From: Nectonema munidae
Taxonomy: Eukaryota; Nematomorpha; Nectonematoida; Nectonematidae
Reading direction: 5' to 3'
Assembly: GCA_030549495.1 (NCBI GenBank)
Contig: JAUIRK010000236.1
Location: forward strand, 1-64,000
Length of the DNA: 64,000 bases
Shown here one piece after another: positions 22,022 through 34,636 of this stretch; position 1 is the first letter of the stretch, and every line of letters begins with the position of its first letter. The translations under genes were made by a program, and so were the position numbers. The notes beneath the pieces are model-generated. The model saw only the letters and a list, made by a program, of their open reading frames with translations. It was not told the DNA's origin and did not search any database.

Positions 22022-23630
22022 CAGTAACGAAAATCTTATCATCAGCTTAAAACATATTCTTGATGCCTGGTTAGGTCCGATTCTGAATTGATTCTCAGAA
22101 TATTTTGACTCTGATTCTCAAAATACGATTCTAATTCTGATTCTAATTAGTAAAAAACATATGTGTAGATATTTACAAGCGAGTTTAGCTAGTTGTGGAA
22201 AGATTGATTGCTTTCGATTCCAGTGGCATGGTGGATCATCACCTGCCTGATGCATGATTAAATGAAATATGCATATAGGTGTTCGTCATATCTGTAAAAC
22301 ACTAAATGACAGCTTTACTAGAGTTATGGCAGTGAAAATGAAAATCCTCTACCTGTGGTTTCTACTCTATATGCTCAGAAGGTACTGTCGAGATTAGTTC
22401 TTATTTTATAACGAAACTCTGCTCGATAACAGCGAAGCTTCCATCGCTACGATTACCGAGAGAATCACATTTTGGCGTTCTCTATGTCTGATTTTGGTTT
22501 TTTAAAATGATTATAATTCTGAATACGATTCTAGGAATTTCTGTGATCTAATCTAGACCATATGTTATTAGGTTAACTACAAATAATATCAAAGTTGAAA
22601 ATGTTAATTTTTGATTGAGAGTTTTTGGGTGAAACGGTGATTCAACTACGATTAAAATGGTATCAAAGATGTAGCGAGCGATTTTAGGAAACGTCACGAA
22701 ATTTAAGGGCATATGATTGCCAATTTTGTACAATACTTTTTTAGTTGGAGAAAATGAGTGGCGAGTGTTTAACGCTTCTCACTAAAAGTGTTAAGGAATA
22801 GAAATAAATTTAGTTTTCTTGGTTATAAAGGTGGGTTATTTGATAAAATATGAAGGAGTTTTTTTATACTATGTGATCTGAAAATTCTACCCTTGAATTT
22901 TTTAGGCAGAAACAAAACGCCATATGAAACATTTAAATTTGTAACTTTTTTACTGATCTTAAAAAATATCAACATAAAAAATTTGATAGAACGAAACAAT
23001 TATTATTATTATTAAATTTGCACAAAACACCTTCAAAGACTCAATTGATGAAAGAAAGTCCAAAGGTCTGCGCCATTAAAGAAAAAGATTCAGAAAAGTA
23101 GAAGAATCACTGTCAGAAGTCTAACAGGTATATATACGAGTTTCATCATCATCTCTATTCCTTAAAAAAATTTTATTATTTTAGGTGCATTTTTTTATTT
23201 AAAAATTTCTTATTTCTATTTTTACTTACATATCAAAAATTGAAAAAGATATTTTTTAAAAAATCAAATTTTCAAAAATAAATAAATCAGAAAACTCATA
23301 AAAATTTTAAATTTGGAAAAAATAGTTAAAAATATTTGAAAGTTTAAATATATAAAAATTTTAACGCCATCTAAAATCAGGAATATATAAATGAAATGTC
23401 ACTAAGTCATTGAAAAAGATGTTGAAATTATAAAAAGTAAATTCAGAAGTAAAATGTCTTTATTCAAATAAATTTTTTTGGTGTAAAAATTTTCGACTAC
23501 AAGTACACAACTAGTTGGTAGTTGAAGATCAGTTGATGAACATAGTTCATCACTGGAGATACATTAAAATGTATCTTCCAAAAAATTTTATTTAAACAAA
23601 GGCATTTTACTTCTGAATTTACTTTTATAA
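22022..23630 (-). repeat. Composite repeat, copy B (inverted)
   Basis: An inverted counterpart of 7582-8995. It carries, from left, the GATTCT-rich segment (22022-22540), the 150-bp unit (22541-22690), about 225 bp absent from copy A (22691-22915), and the segment matching 7740-8420 (22916-23630), ending in the full hairpin element at about 23440-23628. Divergence from copy A is visible, with indels of tens of bases, so the two are old. Confidence 0.75.
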
Positions 23631-23927
23631 AATCAATAACTTTATTAGTTCATATTTATTTGGCACTTATTTTAGTTTATTTTGGAAACCAGAACGCTTT
23701 ATAATTTTAAAAGCTATTAAACTTGCTTCAATAATTCTATTTATTTCCAATCTAAAGTAAACTTTTATAAATAGGGTGACATATTTAGCACAGGTTAGTA
23801 CACGATAAAAACATTTTTAATAATCCAAACTTGTCAGAGATAAAAATGAAGAATTGAAAATTGGAAAATAAGGTTTTATCATTTTTTTGGTTTTCTTACA
23901 CTTTTAGTTCTTTTTTTATTGTAAAAA
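23631..23927. other. No feature seen
   Basis: AT-rich spacer between the composite repeat and the piggyBac element. Confidence 0.4.
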
Positions 23928-24054
23928 TTGATGTTCGTTATAACGAACTTTGCCTCTTAAATGTTAACATTATAAGACATATTTTTACATAGGATACTAC
24001 GTTCGAATTACATAATCTTTTTAGACTAAATGATATAATCGATGAATTGTTGAA

Positions 24055-25661
24055 TCAAGAGGATGATGACATTCATAAATCACTAAGCGTGATTTTGAAG
24101 CCTCCTGAAAACGATGAAAGAACAGACTGTGAATCTGGAGAAGAGGAAAATTATGATGTTGATCGCTTAAAGAAATGCTTTCGAATGATGTTGAACGTCA
24201 TAAAAAAATAAAGATCAATAAAGTAAATCCAATAATGTTCGAGCCAAGAAAAAATTATAAGTATCTTTATCCTGGGCAAAATGTAATTCGATCTCAAACA
24301 TCAAGTTTCAATCTTCAACACCTTATTTTGATTTTTTCTTCGAAAAATCAGAAGATATTGACTTTTTCAGTCTTTTCTGAAGTGAAGATATTTTAGATAC
24401 AATATTATTCGAAACTTGTAAGTATTCACAAAAAGAGTTTTCAAAAAAGAATTGTTATCAACATTTGGTGTCATAATTGTATCAGGAGTTCTTCCTTTCA
24501 ATAAAAGAAGAGACTTTTGGAGTAACTGTGAATTGAAAAAAAATTCACTCATATCTCAAGCAATTTCCCAAAAAAAATTTGAAAGTCTGTTTTCAAAGTT
24601 TCATTTTCACAATTCTAATATGTGGACAGAAGACGAAGATAAATACAAAAAGGTAAGAATGTTGTATGATAAGTTGAATTCCAAATTTCTTCAATATTCA
24701 CCTGAGTGCATTCTCCATTGATGAAACGATAGTACCTTATTTTGCTAGGCATTCGTGTAAACAATTTATTCGAATGAAACCAATTAGATTTGGTTTCAAA
24801 ACATGGTGCCTTACATTAAAAAACAGATATTGTGTTTCTTTGGAACCTTACCCAGGAAGAGCAGAAAAAGCCAAATCTGATTATGAATTTGGTGTAGCTG
24901 GCAACGTTGTCAACTATTTTGCAGAAATAATTTCTCAAAGATACAAAGAAATTATCCCGATATCCATAACAGTTGACAATTTTTTTCATCTCTGCATCTT
25001 TTTGAATACCTGAAAGTTAAATATAATATATTTTGTGCTGGAACTGTCAGATCTAACAGAGTTGTAAATAATCCAGTCAATGAAAAGTACATCAAAGAAG
25101 TAAAGGGAAATTCTCAATTTTTTAAAGCTTCTAATGATTTATCTCTTGTTGCATGGAATGATAACAAACCCAATTACGTTTTGAGTTCTTTAGATTTTGG
25201 TTCTGAAAGTTGCAATGTCACTAGATATTCTAGAAGGAAAAAAACATAATTGAAGTTTTGTGTCAAAATATTGTAAAATTTTACAATGACACGATGGGTG
25301 GCGTGGACTTATTAAATGGTCAAGTTAGTAGAGTTAGAACTAATTTAAAAGACCAACTCTAATTAAAAGACTCTTTCTTCATCTAATTGATGTCTCTATA
25401 GTGAATGATTGGATATTGAAAAGAAACGTTATGAAAGAAAACAGCGAAACTTTGAGTAGTTTCAGAACATCTCTAGCAAAAAGTCTTTTATATAAAAATT
25501 CTAAAGAACACCAAAAAACTTTTGCTGCAAAAGAAAAAATATTTGACAGATTGGATCATATCATCGAGCATCATCAAAAAGAAGGGAGGTGTAAGAATTG
25601 CAATTGCGCATTTCCGGTGTTCGAAATGCTAAATTTTTTTACACCTAAAGCTTTGTTTTAA
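24055..25661 (+). pseudogene. piggyBac-like transposase, broken
   Basis: A DDE-type transposase in several frames. It starts with an acidic N-terminus (EDDDIHKSLS, ESGEEENYDVD), then GVLPFNKRRDFWS (24.5 kb), RMLYDKLNS, DETIVPYFARHS, YGIK-equivalent IRFGFKTWCLTLK, SLEPYPGRAEK, a VDNFF segment holding a candidate catalytic Asp (about 24975), SNRVVNNPVNE, then LFLHLIDVSIVNDW and a Cys-rich tail, CKNCNCAFPVF. At least four frame changes or stops separate the parts, so it makes no transposase. Confidence 0.85.
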
Positions 25662-25747
25662 GGAATATCATTCTTCTTGATAATATTTGTCATTGTTAAT
25701 ATTTTCTCTCATTATAATATAAACTCGAAATTTTAAGCCCAATGTTC

Positions 25748-27714
25748 GTTTAAACCACTGTTTTCCAAAGTGGTCTATATAAACCCCCATGGGTCGATAT
25801 AAATAGTTAGGGGTCTATGCAGGAAAAACTTTTTTCGGGGGATCTATTGTTTGTGAAAGGGGGTCTACTTACATGCATATTCAGTCTTGTCGATAGGGGT
25901 CGTTCACAACTGATGTCAACCTTTTTTTGATAAATATCAACCCCCTCCCCCCTCATGTCAACTTTTAGATATATCATCACTTAACAAAATCAACGACCCA
26001 ATGAAGCCGCCCAAGTTTAAAGATCATCTGAACAGATGTCATCCTGATAAAAAAAGTTGTAATCTGTCTTACTTCAAAACTTTGAAAGGAAAACATGTGA
26101 AAAGGGTTACAGTGGATAAGATGCTTGCTTCAAACTCAAGAAAAATCATATAATTTTGCAATGCTTATAGCGAAATCTGGGAAAAACCATACTACCGGGA
26201 AGCAATTAATCATTCCTGCAATTGAAGAGCTTTTAACAACTGTTTTGGTATTGATCTGCACATAATGCACAGAAAAAATTCCATTAAGCAACAACACAGT
26301 TGAAAGGCGTTTTGATGAAATGAGTCTTGATGTTGAGAGTTTTCTGTGTACTCATTTGCGAACAAATAAGTTTTCTATCCAACTCGATGAATCTATTTTG
26401 CCTAACAATTAAGCACTTTTATTGGCTTATGCCCGCTTTATCCTCAACGAAAAGATGTATGAAGAGCTGCTCTTTGCTGAAAGTTTGCTTACAGATAGTA
26501 AAGGCAAAACCATATTTAATGTTTTGAAAGACTTTTGTAATCAAAAATCGATTCCATTATCAAATATTTTAGCAGCAGCTGTAGATAGAGCACCATGAAT
26601 GTTTTGTCGGTATCGTGGTTTCATAGCTTGTAGTTTTTGCAATTCATTGCGTCATTCACAAGCACCATTTAGTAGCGAAAACATTGAATGCCAGACTTCA
26701 TGATTCTCTTCAACTTTTCATAAATGCCATTAACAAGATTCGTAGCAAATTCACAGAAAACCTGATTAAATTCGAAGTAGATATTGCTTATTTAAGTGAT
26801 TTGTACACTAAATATAATGATGTCAACTTGCAATTACAAAGAGACAGACTGAATTTAATTAAGACAAAGTATATTGTTGAAACTTTTCTTGGCAAAATTA
26901 ACTTGATGAAACAAAATATTGGAAAATGTCAACTTTCTCAGTTTCCAAATTTATCATAGACAGTTGAAGATGATAACTTTTTGGTATACCTCCAATATTT
27001 AAATGCTCTTCATGAAGATTTTAAAGTTAGATTTGATGACATTTTAACTCTGAACATACCTCATTGGCTAATAAACCCATTTGATGAATCTGAAGTAGAA
27101 AATATCGCATTACAAGAAGAACTGATTGAAATTCGCTGTAAAGAAGAGCTTAAGGTGTTTTTTAAAAAGGTTATCAGCAGTTTTGGTTCTAAAAAGAAAT
27201 TCCTTTTGCTTATACCAAATTATGGGCTATTGCAAACAAACTATTGATTGCTTTTCCATCTTCGTACCTAGTGGAGAAGGGTTTCAGCGTTGTTAATAAT
27301 CTTTCACAAAAAAAGCAAAACAGATCACAAATTGTCCAACGTGTAGAGACTTGAGATTGAATCTCACCAACTTGAAACCAAATATTGACAAACTGCTTGC
27401 AAACCATCAAACTCATCGTTCATATCGAAAACATTAGTTTACCTTTCTTTGTGCAACATTCATTTCAATTCAATTTTATTTTGCTTGGAAATTCGATTTA
27501 AAATTCCCCCAATAAAACCTTTTATTTTTTTCCATTTAATTCAAGATCAAAATCAGAATTAAGCTAGCACAGTGAGTTGTTAAACTAATGGTTAACTTTT
27601 AAAAATTTGTATTAATAAACGAAGTTCAGCATAGTCGAATAAGGGGTCGATGGTGACCAAAAAAAGGCCCAGGGGTCCAGAAGTTAGAAAAGTTTGGGTA
27701 CCTCTGGTTTAAAC
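25748..27714 (+). mobile_element. hAT element (ZBED/SCAND3-like), broken
   Basis: The element (25756-27706) is flanked by an exact 8-bp duplication, GTTTAAAC, at 25748-25755 and 27707-27714. The ends read CACTGTTTTCC and, inverted, CAGAGGTACCC; both outer parts mention the GGGTC / TGGTC words typical of this group. The size of the duplication is diagnostic for hAT. Confidence 0.85.
26000..27435 (+). pseudogene. hAT transposase (ZBED5/SCAND3-like), broken
   Basis: Fragments in different frames: a BED-type zinc-finger remnant (FKDHLNRCHPDKK), the RNase-H-like region (NARLHDSLQLFINAINKIRS at 26684, then AYLSDLYTKYNDVNLQLQ), and the C-terminal dimerisation region (HWLINPFDESEVENIALQEE). The final KFWALANKLLLLFPSTY-type segment is seen near 27220-27280 in shifted frames. 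Many stops are present; the copy is dead. Confidence 0.8.
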
Positions 27715-27725
27715 AAACATGTTAA

Positions 27726-28111
27726 AAAAACAAAATAAAAAATTTTTAATACAGTAAATGCTTTTTCTGAAATCAAAACAAGGTTTTATTTATTGTGAAA
27801 TAAAATGAATTAAGTTTTGTGCACATGAATGGGTTAAATTGAAGTTTAAAGAAAGATACGCATTTTTGTCGGTCCCACAATCTTTCCATATTGAAAATTT
27901 TGTAGAAAACTTTTAGTATTGAATTAAAATGGTGTTTGGACATAGATTTTGGTTTCGTGAATAAACGATGACTACTTATACACATCAACATAAGAATAAA
28001 TATCAAAAAAATGAACAAAATTGTGTTTAGGCATTTTAAGCTTCGTAGAAATTTTCTCTTGATAAAAATTTTTTATTGTAAAACTTTTTTGTATAAATTC
28101 CATTGCTCATA
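27726..28111. other. No feature seen
   Basis: AT-rich spacer with no convincing frame. Confidence 0.4.
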
Positions 28112-28558
28112 TTTTCATTTTATATTCGTTGATTTCTCTTTGAATTTGCTTTTTTTTTATTCAATTGTGATTAATGAAATAAAAGCCAACTTTAAGGTGT
28201 TGATATTTTACTGAGTATAAACACAAAATGTGATGACATGTGTATCCAATATTATCATATGACAGAGCAAAAAGAATAATGAAATCAAAATGTTGAGAAG
28301 ATGGACAAATGATCGTTTTTGACTTTATATATTTGAAAATGAATGAATAAAGATACATCGAAAGAAAAAATGATGTTACACAAGATATATACTTTATATA
28401 TATGATATTTCGTGGCAAAAAGAGAATGTGGTATGATCGGCATATGTCCCAGTACAATGTCAATTACCAAAGTGTCATAAGAAATAATTCTTTAAAAAAA
28501 TTCGCCTAGACTGCGAATCGAAGCACAGTCCTCTTAGTAATGCGTCCAACGTTACCCC
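28112..28558 (-). mobile_element. SINE-like repeat family 2, copy 1
   Basis: About 430 bp, matched closely at 35126-35550. On the minus strand the head reads GGTAACGTTGGACGC (A-box-like) and, 25 bp later, GCTTCGATTCGCAGTC (B-box-like), so a tRNA-derived promoter is plausible. The body is AT-rich and non-coding; the frames it contains are shadows. Confidence 0.6.
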
Positions 28559-29890
28559 TGAAATATTTGTTTATGGTTCTAGGATATTATGGCAAAAAAC
28601 ATTTAAAATAATTTTTAAAGAGGATATTATCATTTTAAAAAATAACAAATTAGCCTTTTTATTACTAAGTAACAAACCAAGTAATTTATTATTTAAAACC
28701 TGCATTCGTGCACCGTTGTGATGCGAATATGGAAATAAACATTGTAAGTGAATTTCATGAGTCTGCCTTCCTTGGGATGCCTCTTTTTCTCTTCTACACA
28801 AGCGAAATGTTCGAGCTGAGTTAGTGTAGACTAAAGGTAAACACGTCTTTTACGAAAGTTTCCATTGTTTCAACAATAAATCCTTCTGGACTTAACACTC
28901 TGAAGGGAAGATAGGAAGGCGCTGATTCATTTTGCATCACGATTTGGTCTGGATGGCAAGCCGTGAAAGTAACAAAGCAAACAAATGTAGACGTTTACAT
29001 TCTAAAAACGCCTGCACAAAAGTAAGGAAGAGAATTGTGCACATCGTGCAAGTAATATTTCAGCATCATAATATTTCGAAAAACATGCCCACTGAAAGAA
29101 TATACACGTTGTAATGAACATATACGACGCCTATAACACTCATCAGACTGCTTCCATTATGCAATCTGCCCACCTGAACACAATTGTAACAAATTGAAAA
29201 AAGTGTTATTTTTTAATAATTTATAAATATTTTCAATGTGATATGTATATTTCAACTATGCTGAATTCAGTGGTGATGTCCATTTTTTTTATCAAAATCA
29301 ATCAGACATGTTAAAAAATTGATAGCTCATGTAAAAACTAAAATCTTTATTAAAACACTTAAAAAAAAGTTTATTACACATATATACCATTTTCAAGTGT
29401 GCCAAATTTAGAGTTTTTACTCATTTTTTATAAAAATCAATTAAACGTGTTAAAAATCGATTAAAACTGTCAATCAATGTCAAATATATAAACTTCAAAA
29501 TAAATTCTAATTTCTCTGCTAATTATTTTCTTAATTTATTTAATAAACCAAATTTAAGTGTTTAATTCACGCAAAATATTTCATTTGTCAGTAAAGTAGG
29601 TATCTCGATATGGATCCATCCTTTGGCTTTTGGCTTTACATTTTATGATGACCCTTTCTTTGCAGCTCATCTTTATCAGAAAAAAAATAAGGATTTATTT
29701 TGAACAGATTTTACCCGTTCTCAAAGCCTTCTCGAATTCTTCTTGATGATCTTAGACTTTTTTATCTGTATCTTGTATTTTATTATCGGCTGATATGAAC
29801 AGATATTTTAGGAAAGTCACACAATTTGAAGGGATGTGGTTCATCCAATTTATTAATATAACTTTTTTAATTTTTTAAAACTAAACTACA
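28559..29890. other. No gene recognised
   Basis: The part at 28700-29110 is less AT-rich than its surroundings but has only short frames (60 codons at 28932-29114) without motifs. The remainder holds poly-A/T-rich sequence. Confidence 0.4.
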
Positions 29891-29906
29891 TCACTGATAG
29901 GGTTAA
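29891..29906 (-). repeat. piggyBac-like terminal sequence, right
   Basis: TCACTGATAGGG followed by TTAA, the exact complement of 18248-18263. Confidence 0.45.
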
Positions 29907-32900
29907 GGGTCATTTAAGATCAACACAAAACTTTTTTGTCTTCTCTTAAATTTTTTATATGAAAATTTTATTGAATTAAATATTGTGTTATTTGTGCTTA
30001 CTTTCACTCGTATACCTTAGATTAACACAAAAATACTATTTAAAAAATAAAAGGATCCATTTCATTTTAAGGGTAAGTTGAGGTCAATATATTATTTTGT
30101 CACTTTATCAATGTTTTTAAAAAAAACACATTTCACATGTTACTTGCTTTGAAAAGGGAGTTTATACTCCGAAACTAGTCAGCAATAAAGTGCCCAGTTT
30201 TTACAATTTTTTATGTTTGTTATAATTATTTTAATTTTAATGGATTCATTGTGATATTCATTAAAATGATAAATTTTTGAAACCTTCATTTTATAAATAT
30301 CATTTTTGTGTGAAATTTTTTAGCTTTTTTTTTGTTCAATTCCTTATTTATTGTATTAAATTTAAATTATTTTTAACTATAAATAAATATATGCACACAA
30401 AATACTTTCCAATGTATGCCCTAACTAAAATAAAATTTTTAAACGGACAGACAAACATATTTTCTTATTTTTACCTTAAATTCATCGAGATTCACTATTT
30501 TTATAAGCAAAAATTTATATTCCATGAATAAAATATTTTTGCTTCTTTATTATGACTTAAAATTGAACATAAATCCCACATTTCACTTTGCACATATTAG
30601 TAGAATATGTTTTTCCTCATTTCTCTTTTTTCAAGACCACCGGGACAATAAAAATGAAAAAAATAGTATTATTAGCTGATAATTTTTAGATTTAAAAAAA
30701 ACAAAAATTTTACATTCGTCAAAAAATAAAAAAAAATTCATGAGAAAGAGACGAAAGAACAAAAACACAAGAGAGTTTGTAGTTTATTGATCAATTTTGG
30801 ACAAATAAGAAATTGGATTGAGAATTCTAGAGACTCGAGAGTTTACTTTATAAAATAGAATGAAAGCTTTAAACACAAATATGGTTACATAAAAAATATA
30901 GCTTAATTTTCCTTCAAAAATCTCATGAATTTAACGAGAGATTTACTTCTTTGGGATGAAACTTTTACATTCACAAAATTTAGGCTGTTTAAATAGCAAA
31001 ACATTTTGTAATAGTTTCAGGCGATTCTGCATTGTTTAAACAAATATTAAATGTTTTTCAAAAAACTCACTTTTACATAAGAATTTAATGTAGCAAAGAT
31101 TAAAAGAATTTTTTCCAATCCTAAATCTGAGCTAAATTGATAAAACTTATGTTAACATATAGAAAAATAAAATTAAAAATTAATTTCCATCTTTTTTTTG
31201 AAATCTCATGGAATTTTTTAGAAATTTCTTAGTAATTTTCAAAATTAGAAATTTTTTATTATTTTATCATATAAAAAATTATTGATTAAACAAAGTTTTT
31301 AATAAACTATAGTAAAAATTTTGAAAAGAACTAACAATTTTTCAGATATTAAAAAAGTACATTATGATTAAATTTTTAAATTCAAATATTTCAAAAGGTA
31401 AAATATGAAATTTTGAAATAACTAGCGAAATTTTTGGGATTAGTTGGGATCTCAAAAGAAATAATTTTTAATCATTTTATTTTTTCATATTTAAAACTGT
31501 CAATGAAATTATTTTTATCGTTTTAGTAAAAATTTAGAAAAATCAAAGAAGATTTCGGAGGAATACCGGCTCTTTCATTAAAAATTCACACAGGGGTAGG
31601 CTGATGATTCCAAACTTTCTCCAAAAGGCTAAATTTGTTTGCTTTGTAACACTATGCTTGGACACATTTTCGTGTTTCTATTGGAGGCAGCAACTGCTTT
31701 CAATTCAAACAAATTCGTTTGTTTACTCACGTACCCTACTCGACACCTAAGCAAAATTGCGAGGATAAAAGCCCGGCCCCTCCTAAGACACCCACACTTT
31801 CTTCCGACGAACTGCTGCCAGTCACGCTCTTTCAAGATGCGCATATCAGTTCAACTCGTAAAATCTTCAATTTATATCAAACTTATTTCAATTTGCTTCA
31901 TTTTAGCGCAACCCCATTGCTTTTTTAATAGCAAAAATATCCAGCTTCTAAGTGCACACCTATATTCGAGTGAAATTTTTTCCCACAATCCCACGAATTA
32001 TCCTAGTAATTTTCAAAATTTTCACTGTTATTTAAAATTCGTTTTATTTGAAAGTTTGGTATATGAAGAAATAAAACTAAATCCATCATGAATTTTGAAA
32101 ATTTTATGATTTGAAATTCTTACTCTTTAAAAATGTTATCAAAAATTTTCTTTTTTAATCGTACGTAATCGCAGAAATTCTGGTAGGAGTATTTTAAAAA
32201 CAAATTTTAATTCATTGTTTTATATATATAAAAAACCTATACAAAATTTTGAAAATTACCCTAGATTTCAGGTATTTAGCATAGAAAAAATATGATAACG
32301 TTTATTTTTTATGTACAAATATTAATAAAAACAAATTTTTATCAATTTAGTGAAATTTTTGAAAAGTACTGGTAGATTCCGCAATAAGCCATGACTACTT
32401 TTTTCTTAAAATTCAATTCTATAATTAACATGCATCTTATGAGCGAGAGGATTAAATCAAAAAATAAGAATTGCATTCTCCTGTCAATCACTGGCCCAAA
32501 GACTTTGTGTGGTTGACTGAAATATCTAACTTCGTTTGGATCTTCATCCGTGCAGGAGTGATGATCCCGTTTCTCCCTGATCTGTCCTGAAAGACATGCA
32601 CATACTTCTGTCTCCTAATTTTGTGTGTTAAGCATTTAAAGTGTCTTAAAATGAGTATGTTTCTTCAAGCGGGAACTTTTGATTCAAAAGACACATGCTA
32701 AACGGGCCCATTATATCCAGGTACCACATGTGAGTGTTGCAGCTATGCCGCCATTCTTTTCTAAGTGGCATTGTTCTTCATGTGAAAAAGAAGTTATCAT
32801 TGAAAATAGGAATGACATGTTGATATGTTTATACAGACACGCTGTTACTACTTCTCGAAGGAAGTGTTTTGGATTATTTCACCAAAAATACGTATATCTC

Positions 32901-33275
32901 TATCTTAAAATAGTTTAGGAATATACGCGAAAAGTGTAACACAATTATATCCAGTAAAACCTTTAATATTTTACCAAATCTTGGTTTTCTGCATCAATAA
33001 TAATTTTAGCCAACCTATTCATAATTTCATCTATTCTTGCAAAAGTCCATTTAGAATTTAAAAGTATTGGACTTAAAGCCAGCAAGGACCAAAATTTTTT
33101 ACTATTCTATAAGTTTCTTTAAATTATTTTCTTTGATCTTGAAGAAATGTTCTTTTATAAATTTTACAAGTAGTACTTACCCTAAATTTCATTCTTGTAT
33201 CCTGCACCAAAATTTATAAACTGCCAAAGTAGTAAAAGTCAAACTCATCGTTTAAGGCCCAGTGTCACCATAGGT
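29907..33275. other. AT-rich region without recognised gene
   Basis: Mostly very AT-rich. A less AT-rich island at about 31600-31870 is open in three frames (150 codons at 31639-32091 on +; 71 codons at 31844-31629 on -), none with a recognised motif. A second mild island at 32470-32780 also has no convincing frame. Confidence 0.4.
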
Positions 33276-33371
33276 ATGAAGTATATGTCTCAATTAAATT
33301 GTCTACTTTTTAGATTATCCTTTGCATTTTTTTCATTTCTTCCTCCAACTGCTCAAATTCAACCGAAGAAG
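33276..33371 (+). CDS. Candidate signal-peptide exon
   Basis: ATG at 33276 opens 32 codons, MKYMSQLNCLLFRLSFAFFS then FLPPTAQIQPKK, ending at AAG|GTAAAA, a good splice donor. The layout (short basic start, hydrophobic core, small-residue cleavage site near PPTAQ) is that of a secretory signal. It lies 1.06 kb upstream of the first serpin exon on the same strand, so it may supply the serpin's signal peptide. The donor is phase 0, whereas the only nearby acceptor before the serpin exon leaves the serpin frame out of phase; an extra small exon, a different acceptor or decay would be needed. Confidence 0.4.
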
Positions 33372-34427
33372 GTAAAATATCAATTACTTTTTTACTTTAC
33401 TCTAAATCTTAAGCATTTTACTCAAAAAAGTTTGATATAAATTCATTTAGCTATTATGAGCATTCTTATTATTAGTGTTGGATTGAGTGTAAACATTTTT
33501 TACCTTGTTGAACAGATGTTTGTACCATTTTCTATGGGGCAACTACACCTTAAGAGGACCTAAATAAAAAAAAATTTTTTAATTAATAGCTAAAATTTTA
33601 ATAAAATGATATTTGAAAAGTCCATAAATTAAATATTCTTTTCTTTTAAGGAAATGATGTTTTCTATCTTCTATATCTATATGCTTTATATTATAAACTT
33701 GAGCTTGATACCTTGATGAATTTTGAAAAAATTAAACTTAAAATTTCAAGTTTTTTGTTGCATTTCCGCCAGATGGTGTCTGATAGTTAAAAAGTGTCGC
33801 AATCTTTCAAAATTCCTTTCTTTTTTAACATTTTTAAATAACTAATCAAACTCCTCAAATTTATAACATAACCCATTTAGACATATAAGTTACATAAGCT
33901 CGTTTAGTTTAAAGAAAATAATTTTTCTTAGTTTCGTTTTTTCCTTCGTAATTTTGAATCGTATTTATACAAAGAAGCTCTCGTATCGTACCCTAATTTC
34001 AAAACGTAACGTACCGTATGCCACCACTGATGTGTAGCGGAAAACAGAAAAAATGTGGACAAAAGATAAAACATTAATGGCAAGCCACAAAGTAAAAGGC
34101 TAGTCAAGGTTAGAACACTTGAAGTAGAAAGTTGTGATAAAAATAAAAATAAGAAATTTGGAATACAAGTTAAATTATGAAAAATGTTACAATTTCTTCC
34201 GTTCGTTTCAAAGGTTTTGTTGTATGTTTGGAAGAAGATTCCCTCTATTTGTATTTTTGAGAAATGATTTCTCTTAACAAGATTTTATTTGTACTAAGAG
34301 TTATTGAGAAATTTATTTGAAAAAGAAAATATTTGTGACGTTTTTCTTACTTACTAATTTCTTAAATGATTATCCCAATCTTCGTTTGGATTGAAAATAT
34401 CTACTCATATCACTCTTATTTTTAAAG

Positions 34428-34636
34428 AAACTCTTGGTTATTATTCGAACTTATTTATTGGTAAAGTGCTTCCTGGATTGCTGAGAAAGCATCCTTCTGG
34501 TAATATAGTTTTTTGTTCACTATGTTGGTTTCAAATGTTATCTGTGTTGAGAGATGCATCTAGTGGAGATTCGAAAAAACAAATCTGCAAAGCTCAATTG
34601 ATTGGTGAAAATTGTGAATACGAAAATCTTCTCAAT
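34428..34636 (+). CDS. Serpin exon, N-terminal helices
   Basis: The frame encodes TLGYYSNLFIGKVLPGLLRK, HPSGNIVFCSLCWFQMLSVL, RDASSGDSKKQICKAQLIGE and NCEYENLLN. This aligns with the serpin start: a first helix, the GNI.FSP-type strand, a helix, and the GDT+KQI turn. Changes at usually conserved positions (CSLCW for SPLSI, DASSG for LGA.G) are notable. TTTTTAAAG is the nearest acceptor (ends 34427) and AAT|GTGGGT the likely donor at 34636, phase 0, which fits the next exon. The frame would be preceded by a signal peptide in a secreted serpin. Confidence 0.6.

Larger units (their letters stand above)
23928..27725 (+). mobile_element. piggyBac-like element with nested hAT insertion
   Basis: The left end reads TTGA (decayed TTAA) then TGTTCGTTATAACGAAC; the right end, with the hAT removed, reads GCCCAATGTTCGTTTAAAC, AAACATG, TTAA. 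These ends are imperfect inverted repeats. A decayed transposase lies between them. The hAT element entered the right terminal repeat, splitting it. Without it the element would be about 1.8 kb. Confidence 0.75.

Noticed and set aside
28504-28560. Possible true tRNA gene
   Set aside because: The A-box and B-box-like words do not fold into a full cloverleaf, and the sequence is the head of a repeated element.
31639-32091. 150-codon plus-strand frame
   Set aside because: Low-complexity, overlaps other frames of similar openness, no motif or splice logic. Kept only as a less AT-rich island.
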